From assembly GCA_900756035.1 (NCBI GenBank), contig CAAEIR010000017.1:1-9386 (forward strand): a stretch of DNA of 9,386 bases. Direction: 5' to 3'. Made by a program: the position numbers and the translations under genes. The first letter of the stretch is position 1; each line of letters opens with the position of its first letter. The notes beneath the pieces were generated by a model that was not told where the DNA came from, searched no databases, and saw only the letters and a list, made by a program, of their open reading frames with translations. This DNA is from an uncultured Anaerostipes sp. Lineage in GTDB: Bacteria; Bacillota; Clostridia; Lachnospirales; Lachnospiraceae. Shown here in pieces: positions 5,691-9,386 of the stretch.

Positions 5691-5712
5691 GGAACTAGGA
5701 GGGATGAAAAAT

Positions 5713-6123
5713 ATGAAAATGCAAAAAAGTAATATTGCCCGTAATTTAGCTGCGTTGCGGCAGCTCAATAAATTTTCTCAGGAAGATGTGGCGGAACGAA
5801 TTGGTGTTTCCCGACAGGCTGTGGCAAAATGGGAATCCGGTCAATCTGTGCCCGATATTCTGAACTGTGACACACTGGCAAAACTATATGATGTAGAACT
5901 CAACGACCTAATCCGCTACGACGAAGAACAGACTGGCATAAGCATACCGCCCAGGGGCAAGCACATTTTCGGAACTGTTCGTGTAGGCGAACGCGGTCAG
6001 ATTGTACTCCCCAAGAAAGCCAGAGATGTATTCAAAATCAAGCCTGGAGATACGTTAGTTGTTTTAGGAGATGAATCGTTGGAACATCTTTTATCCTTGC
6101 AGCAATTCCTATGGTTCTTCTGA
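5713..6123 (+). CDS. XRE-type HTH regulator with AbrB-like domain, C-terminus replaced
   Basis: The first 122 residues are a familiar Firmicute regulator: an XRE HTH at about residues 7-66 (SQEDVAERIGVSRQAVAKWE is classic), a short linker, and an AbrB/SpoVT-like DNA-binding domain at about 84-122 (IFGTVRVGERGQIVLPKKAR, then DVFKIKPGDTLVVLGDES). After GDES the expected end of the AbrB domain is missing; instead 14 residues rich in Leu and Phe (LEHLLSLQQFLWFF) lead to a stop. These come from out-of-frame reading of a permease gene fragment. DNA-binding parts are largely intact, so partial activity is possible. ATG 5713 is chosen because AGGAGG (5697-5702) is ten bases upstream; ATG 5704 is one base away from it. 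Regulators of this type often precede an ABC transporter operon, which fits the fused remnant. Confidence 0.85.
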   Translation: MKMQKSNIARNLAALRQLNKFSQEDVAERIGVSRQAVAKWESGQSVPDILNCDTLAKLYDVELNDLIRYDEEQTGISIPPRGKHIFGTVRVGERGQIVLPKKARDVFKIKPGDTLVVLGDESLEHLLSLQQFLWFF

Positions 6124-6299
6124 TGACCGCGGTGGAAACCACCGCCCACCTGCCATCACTTGCATGGATGGATAGCAATCAATCCGGACATTTGCTGATG
6201 CAACTGCCAATTTTAGTAGTTGGAATTATCTGCTATGGATCACTTATTACATTAACATACCGGATTTCTGCAAAACGCTTTGAAAAGGTCAATTTGTAA
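6075..6299 (+). pseudogene. C-terminal remnant of an ABC-type transporter permease
   Basis: In the frame after the TGA at 6072-6074, about 70 codons read as membrane protein: FILAAIPMVLLMTAVETT, a short loop, then LMQLPILVVGIICYGSLITL, ending YRISAKRFEKVNL. Two membrane helices followed by a basic 'RFEKV(D/N)L' ending are typical of ABC-2-type permease subunits. The rest of the gene is absent, and there is no ribosome binding site before the only usable ATG (6111), so it is unlikely to be translated. It overlaps the XRE-AbrB end (to 6123) in another frame, and overlaps the convergent deoR-type gene by 11 bases. The family assignment rests on the general look of the C-terminus. Confidence 0.6.
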
Positions 6300-7071
6300 A
6301 ATCGTCGTTTTTTTCTAACAAGATAAAGTTTTCTGCCAATTCCTCATGGTTTATCGCAGGATCATCATTACAGACCACTGCATCAAAGTCATCGCTGGAT
6401 ATGAAGCTATAGAATCCCTTTACATGTAATTTTGATGAATCTAATAGCAGAAAATTCTTCACTGCCAGTCTCATTACCAGCTGTTTTACTGCCATTGTGT
6501 CCATCTCTGCCGTATAAATCATTCTCCGTTCCATATCTGCACCTGCACAGCTTAAAAAGGCACAGTCAAAATTAAATTTCTCAAGATTGGTCTGTGTAAT
6601 CGGTCCCACTGACATCCCGTATTCCGGAATATACTTTCCACCGATGACAAATAACTCGGAATCCGTATTTTCAAAAGCATTTGCAATTAACATACTGTGT
6701 GTAACAATTTTTAATCGTTTTCCCTTTAAATATTTTAACATCGGTACTATACTGGTGCCTCCGTCAAGGAAAACACAATCTCCGTCCCTTACAAAAGATG
6801 CTGCTTTCCTGCACACCATGTCTTTTTCTTCATAGCGTTCTGTCCGATCTTTCATCACTTTTTCATCTAAGTTTGATAAAATTTCCTTATGTTCTACCCT
6901 TTTGGCTCCGCCATGAACACGAATCAGTTCCCCCTGACGCTCTAACTCCTCACAATCTCTTCGAATGGTTGTCTCGGTTACATTTAAAAACTCTGCCATC
7001 TCTTTCGTTGTGACAATCTCTCTTTCATTGACAGCCTCAATAATTTTTTGAAATCTCTCGCTTGCAATCAT
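6289..7071 (-). CDS. GlpR/DeoR-family transcriptional repressor
   Basis: This 260-residue protein has the standard family length. The N-terminal HTH (residues about 1-57) has the signature ERFQKIIEAVNEREIVTTKE, then FLNVTETTIRRDCEELERQG and LIRVHGGA. The effector domain (about 75-240) has the sugar-phosphate-binding pattern of the DeoR C-terminal family: DGDCVFLDGGTSIVPMLKYL, IVTHSMLIA, LFVIGG, FLSCAGAD and FLLLDSSKL. Members sense phosphorylated sugars and repress sugar-use operons. ATG 7071 has GAGG (7080-7083) eight bases upstream. It is the third gene of the leftward operon after the deoC-like and ydcF-like genes, 41 bases behind the latter, so it probably regulates this operon. The inducer may be the aldolase substrate or a related sugar phosphate. 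Confidence 0.93.
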   Translation of the reverse strand: MIASERFQKIIEAVNEREIVTTKEMAEFLNVTETTIRRDCEELERQGELIRVHGGAKRVEHKEILSNLDEKVMKDRTERYEEKDMVCRKAASFVRDGDCVFLDGGTSIVPMLKYLKGKRLKIVTHSMLIANAFENTDSELFVIGGKYIPEYGMSVGPITQTNLEKFNFDCAFLSCAGADMERRMIYTAEMDTMAVKQLVMRLAVKNFLLLDSSKLHVKGFYSFISSDDFDAVVCNDDPAINHEELAENFILLEKNDDFTN

Positions 7072-7112
7072 AATTTTTGCCTCTTTCTGTTCTTTTTCTT
7101 TATCAAAATTCC

Positions 7113-7880
7113 TTACTCAGAAAGTTTTCTTTGATTCTTGTCTGCAAAGACCTGTTCCAGTTTTTGAAATACACACTCAATTTCTTCAGAAATTTCCACA
7201 TGAGGAATAAACGCCTGTCCCTTCGGTCCATATCCATGCTCATCATCCCGAAGCCTTGGAATCTCACCTAGCAAAAGCTCCAGAAAGCGTTCCTTATCCC
7301 AAAGTCTTTCCGTATGTTCTGTAAAAGATAAATCTTTGGTCACTTCGGGAAGAAACGGCGCAAAACTGATCACATGTCCTGTTCCAATCCACTGCTCCAA
7401 TGAAGCTCCGGCGCGCCTTTGCAAAAGAGGATCCTGTATTAAAATGATATGACGATATGGCAGCTGATGCTCTTTCATTTTCTGCAATCCGTTGACAGCA
7501 TTGGCTCCTGAATTGGAAGATTCTGTATCCAGTAAAATATCCTGTCTTGGAATTCCATAGGCTCTTACTGCAATTTCTCCGTAAATCTCTGCTTCCGATA
7601 AATTCTCTACATATTCCCATGTAAATCCATAATGTCCTGCTGCTCTTTTCCTGAGACGATCTGTGGAGTGCCCGATTCCTCCACAGATCACCAGCTTCTC
7701 TGCAATGCCTCTCTGAAAATAAGAAGCTGCATATTCCATCGTTAAAGTTAAATCATTCCCAAAAACAAACATAGCATCTGCTTTTGAAACTCCATAAGTC
7801 TTATAGAGATACTCAGGAGTCAGATCTTTTACATCTCTCCTGGCAAGAAACTGAATTAATCTGTTAATTTCCTGATCCAT
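7113..7880 (-). CDS. ydcF: YdcF-family (DUF218) protein
   Basis: This 255-residue protein matches E. coli YdcF over nearly its whole length, including motifs that I recall from that protein: a GGIGHST loop (residues 67-73), an acidic Ser/Asn segment (DTESSNSGANA, about 118-128), QDPxxQRR (149-156), and the C-terminal GEIPRLRDD plus GYGPKGQAFIPHV block (205-228). E. coli YdcF has been reported to bind S-adenosylmethionine; its reaction and role are not known. The fold is Rossmann-like and cytoplasmic; no signal peptide or membrane segment is seen here, unlike SanA/ElyC relatives. ATG 7880 has GGGGAG (7888-7893) seven bases upstream. It lies 45 bases after the deoC-like gene and 41 before the repressor, so it is a fixed operon partner, which hints at a role with a sugar-phosphate or nucleoside metabolite. 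Confidence 0.9.
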   Translation of the reverse strand: MDQEINRLIQFLARRDVKDLTPEYLYKTYGVSKADAMFVFGNDLTLTMEYAASYFQRGIAEKLVICGGIGHSTDRLRKRAAGHYGFTWEYVENLSEAEIYGEIAVRAYGIPRQDILLDTESSNSGANAVNGLQKMKEHQLPYRHIILIQDPLLQRRAGASLEQWIGTGHVISFAPFLPEVTKDLSFTEHTERLWDKERFLELLLGEIPRLRDDEHGYGPKGQAFIPHVEISEEIECVFQKLEQVFADKNQRKLSE

Positions 7881-7925
7881 TGATGTTCTCCCCTTCCATT
7901 TTCTTAAACATACTTTATATGTTTT

Positions 7926-8639
7926 TTATTTTTCTAAATTCAGAACTACCGGAACAGAACGATATCCAACACCCATACGGTCAATTCCCATATCAATTAA
8001 CTGTAAGAAATGTTCTCTTGTACGAATGCATCCACTACCTTTTACTTTACACTGATCTCCTACTTCTTCCATCATAACCTTGATGATTTCCGGTGTTGCA
8101 CCATTGGATTCGAATCCTGTCAAAAATCCGGTACTTGTTTTTACAAAATCAGCGCCTGCTTCCATAGCACAATGACATGCCTTACGAACCTGCTCTTCAT
8201 TTAATGCATCTGTTTCGAAAATAACTTTCAGTTCTCTGCCATATTTGTGAGCGGTCTCTGCACATGCTTTGATGTCTTCTGTGACTTCGTCATATTTTCC
8301 TGCACGAATCATACCGAAGTTTGCTACCACATCAATTTCTTTGACAGTATCATATTTTGCAACGTCTTCAATCTGCTCTACTTTTGATTTTGTTGAGCTT
8401 GTTCCGAAAGGAAAGTCTGTTACAGGACATAACATTGTATCTGTTCCTTTTACATAAGGCTCACAGAGCTCCATGTATCCCGGATTAATACAGATTGTAG
8501 CACATCCAAGTTTTACTCCGTCTTTTGTCAGATTTATAATCTCTTCCGGAGTAAATTCAGGCTTTAACACGGAGTAATCAATGTAGCTTGCTAATTCTTT
8601 CAGGTTCATGTCTGCTGCTTTCTTTGTTAATTTTTTCAT
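7926..8639 (-). CDS. deoC: deoxyribose-phosphate aldolase family protein (DeoC-like)
   Basis: This 237-residue protein has the size and TIM-barrel motifs of class I deoxyribose-phosphate aldolase, which splits 2-deoxyribose 5-phosphate into glyceraldehyde 3-phosphate and acetaldehyde. The Schiff-base lysine is K167 in ADFVKTSTGF, the second active-site lysine is K200 in VKGSG, and the acid/base aspartate is D103 in EIDVVANFG. The usual C-terminal phosphate loop (G-A/T-S-S) is replaced by MGVGYRSVP (222-230), and the common 'GGIRT' reads 'GCIRT'. So aldolase chemistry is likely, but the substrate may differ. ATG 8639 is chosen: the frame is open further upstream, but family similarity starts just after this Met and the upstream part is A-rich leader. 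The ribosome binding site is 51 bases away across a hairpin. It is the first gene of the operon with ydcF-like and deoR-type genes. Confidence 0.9.
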   Translation of the reverse strand: MKKLTKKAADMNLKELASYIDYSVLKPEFTPEEIINLTKDGVKLGCATICINPGYMELCEPYVKGTDTMLCPVTDFPFGTSSTKSKVEQIEDVAKYDTVKEIDVVANFGMIRAGKYDEVTEDIKACAETAHKYGRELKVIFETDALNEEQVRKACHCAMEAGADFVKTSTGFLTGFESNGATPEIIKVMMEEVGDQCKVKGSGCIRTREHFLQLIDMGIDRMGVGYRSVPVVLNLEK

Positions 8640-8648
8640 TTCCGCTCT

Positions 8649-8696
8649 AACAACGATGTTTGTTTTTTTATTTTTTTGTTCGTTGTTTCTCCTCCT
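8649..8696 (-). promoter_or_regulatory. ribosome binding site separated from deoC start by a hairpin
   Basis: On the minus strand AGGAGG (8696-8691) is followed by AACAACGA (8687-8680), a 23-base A-rich loop, and TCGTTGTT (8656-8649), a perfect 8-bp stem. The ATG is at 8639. The linear distance is 51 bases; with the hairpin folded it is 12. No ATG, GTG or TTG lies at normal spacing from AGGAGG. A weak site (AGAGCGG) near the ATG could act alone. Confidence 0.5.
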
Positions 8697-8702
8697 GACT
8701 AT

Positions 8703-8731
8703 AAGATAACACTTTCCCGCTTGTTTGCAAA
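8703..8731 (-). promoter_or_regulatory. candidate promoter of the deoC-like operon
   Basis: On the minus strand TTTGCA (8731-8726), 17 bases, then TATCTT (8708-8703) with the extended TGn just before it. The match is fair rather than strong, as expected of a regulated promoter. The predicted start coincides with the AGGAGG at 8696. Confidence 0.45.
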
Positions 8732-8737
8732 GAGTTT

Positions 8738-8788
8738 TTTGTATGTTTTTGTTTGTTTTTCTATTTCTAAACCGCAAAAACATACAAA
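8738..8788. promoter_or_regulatory. 13-bp inverted repeat upstream of deoC, possible repressor operator
   Basis: TTTGTATGTTTTT (8738-8750) and its exact complement (8776-8788) flank 25 bases. The left arm continues as a tandem 10-mer (GTATGTTTTT, GTTTGTTTTT, 8741-8760), and the right arm runs into ATACGAACAT (8788-8797). Tandem and inverted TGTTYGTATTT-like units are the style of DeoR/GlpR-family operators. It lies directly upstream of the deoC-like promoter, whose operon encodes such a repressor. No T-run follows on either strand, so a terminator is unlikely. Confidence 0.5.
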
Positions 8789-8801
8789 TACGAACATTTT
8801 T

Positions 8802-9266
8802 TTAATTTTTTACTATATCTGTTTTTTCGTAGACACCTTCTAGATAACCATAAAGTACGGTTGTTTCTTTTCCTTCAACTGTCCGTTCGAAAGGCTGCAT
8901 GCGGCTATAAAAGCCATATACCCAATCTTCAGTGTTAACCGTTAAAATCGAAGCCCGATTGGCAGCTTTGTCCATATTCTTTGTAATCTTTTTTAGTACA
9001 TCTTTTAAATGTTCTTGTTTTTTTAAACTTCCCTCCATCTCCATTTCCAGGTCACGATTCTTATTTCCCTGACTCACCACATGGGTATCCCCGGATGCAA
9101 CGTAAGTATCTCCACTATAGGTGTAAATTAAAAATTCATTTTTTCCCTCACGAATTTCCTGACTTTGTTTCGTATCGTTCTTTTCCTGATTTCTTCCACA
9201 CACAATCCTCACAAAGGCAAAACATAAAATCGCCAGACATAAAAACACAAACATTCGCTTTTTCAC
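8802..9266 (-). CDS. small membrane-anchored or secreted protein, function unknown
   Basis: I do not recognise the family. From GTG 9266 the protein has 154 residues: a short basic start (VKKR), a hydrophobic segment at about 5-23 that serves as signal peptide or anchor, and a mainly hydrophilic exported domain. Residues 51-64 are a tandem duplication (SGDTYVA, SGDTHVV). Residues about 72-104 are charged and probably helical, and the C-terminal part (about 105-154) includes NTEDWVYGFYSRMQPFE. GTG 9266 is chosen because AAAAGGAG (9273-9280) lies six bases upstream; the TTG at 9299 has no ribosome binding site and would put charged residues before the signal segment. It stops 162 bases before the deoC ATG on the same strand, but the promoter and operator between them suggest separate transcription. 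Confidence 0.75.
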   Translation of the reverse strand: MKKRMFVFLCLAILCFAFVRIVCGRNQEKNDTKQSQEIREGKNEFLIYTYSGDTYVASGDTHVVSQGNKNRDLEMEMEGSLKKQEHLKDVLKKITKNMDKAANRASILTVNTEDWVYGFYSRMQPFERTVEGKETTVLYGYLEGVYEKTDIVKN

Positions 9267-9346
9267 GCAAGTCTCCTTTTCTTTTGATGGAATTGTCAAG
9301 AAAAGTGTAGTCGTATAAACTCACTAAATTCCATTTGCTCCTACGC

Positions 9347-9369
9347 TGCAAGAAGTGTCTCTTCCTGCA
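9347..9369. repeat. inverted repeat with five-base loop at the right edge
   Basis: TGCAAGAAG (9347-9355) and CTTCCTGCA (9361-9369) pair over nine bases with one G-T wobble around TGTCT. No T-run follows on either strand. It could be a protein site or part of a leader RNA for the gene at 9266-8802; the window ends before this can be judged. Confidence 0.4.
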
Positions 9370-9386
9370 ACAATCTATATACGACC

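Noticed and set aside
6111..6299. Independent 62-residue membrane protein starting at ATG 6111.
   Set aside because: There is no ribosome binding site, and the permease-like reading continues upstream of this ATG, so it is better read as a gene remnant.
8640..8783. Longer version of the DeoC-like protein starting at 8783.
   Set aside because: The added part is basic, A-rich in DNA, and covers the promoter, AGGAGG and hairpin. DeoC similarity begins only after 8639.
9296..9334. 12-codon frame with AGGAG before its ATG (MEFSEFIRLHFS), upstream of the GTG at 9266.
   Set aside because: It could be a leader peptide, but it is too short to support, has no clear regulatory amino acid run, and conservation cannot be tested here.

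Overview
The window looks like a chromosomal segment of a low-GC Gram-positive bacterium in the class Clostridia, most likely Lachnospiraceae. The reasons are AT-rich DNA, strong AGGAGG ribosome binding sites, consensus sigma-A-type promoters, GTG as well as ATG starts, and the gene families present (XRE-AbrB regulator, YczE-type membrane protein, MarR, GlpR/DeoR and LysR regulators). The species cannot be named from sequence alone.

Positions 1-3380 form an AT-rich accessory-type block. A leftward operon (1772 to 82, probably continuing off the left edge from an ATG at 16) encodes two single-pass membrane-anchored proteins. One carries TPR-like repeats; the other ends in an Asp/Ser/Tyr-rich tail containing a duplicated 29-bp DNA segment. 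A divergent small Cro/C1-type regulator starts with GTG at 1932. Then come a cluster of opposed terminators (2298-2429), an 80-residue orphan protein (2670-2428), and an 82-codon reading frame (3016-2768) with a good promoter and ribosome binding site but ATA where the start codon should be. The 366-bp gap at 3017-3382 holds that promoter, four TTGACTCC repeats, three 10-bp repeats and a hairpin. It may be one end of an old integrated element; no integrase is present in the window.

Positions 3383-6299 look like ordinary chromosome. A LysR regulator (leftward) is divergent from a MarR regulator plus YczE-like membrane protein operon (rightward). The latter has a perfect TTGACA-17-TATAAT promoter followed by a 35-bp ladder of ATTAG/CTAAT half-sites. 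Next is an XRE-AbrB regulator whose AbrB end is cut short and joined out of frame to the last ~70 codons of an apparent ABC transporter permease. This is most simply explained by a deletion of the transporter genes.

Positions 6289-8800 form a leftward operon: a deoC-like aldolase, a YdcF-family (DUF218) protein and a GlpR/DeoR-type repressor, in that order of transcription. The aldolase keeps the three catalytic residues of deoxyribose-phosphate aldolase but has an altered C-terminal phosphate loop. Its promoter lies beside a 13-bp inverted repeat that could be the repressor's operator, and its ribosome binding site is separated from the ATG by a potential hairpin. At the right end a leftward gene encodes a small membrane-anchored or secreted protein of unknown function.

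The most interesting candidates are the deoC-like/ydcF/deoR operon, the transporter deletion scar, the reading frame with an ATA start and nearby TTGACTCC repeats, and the two hairpin-separated ribosome binding sites.
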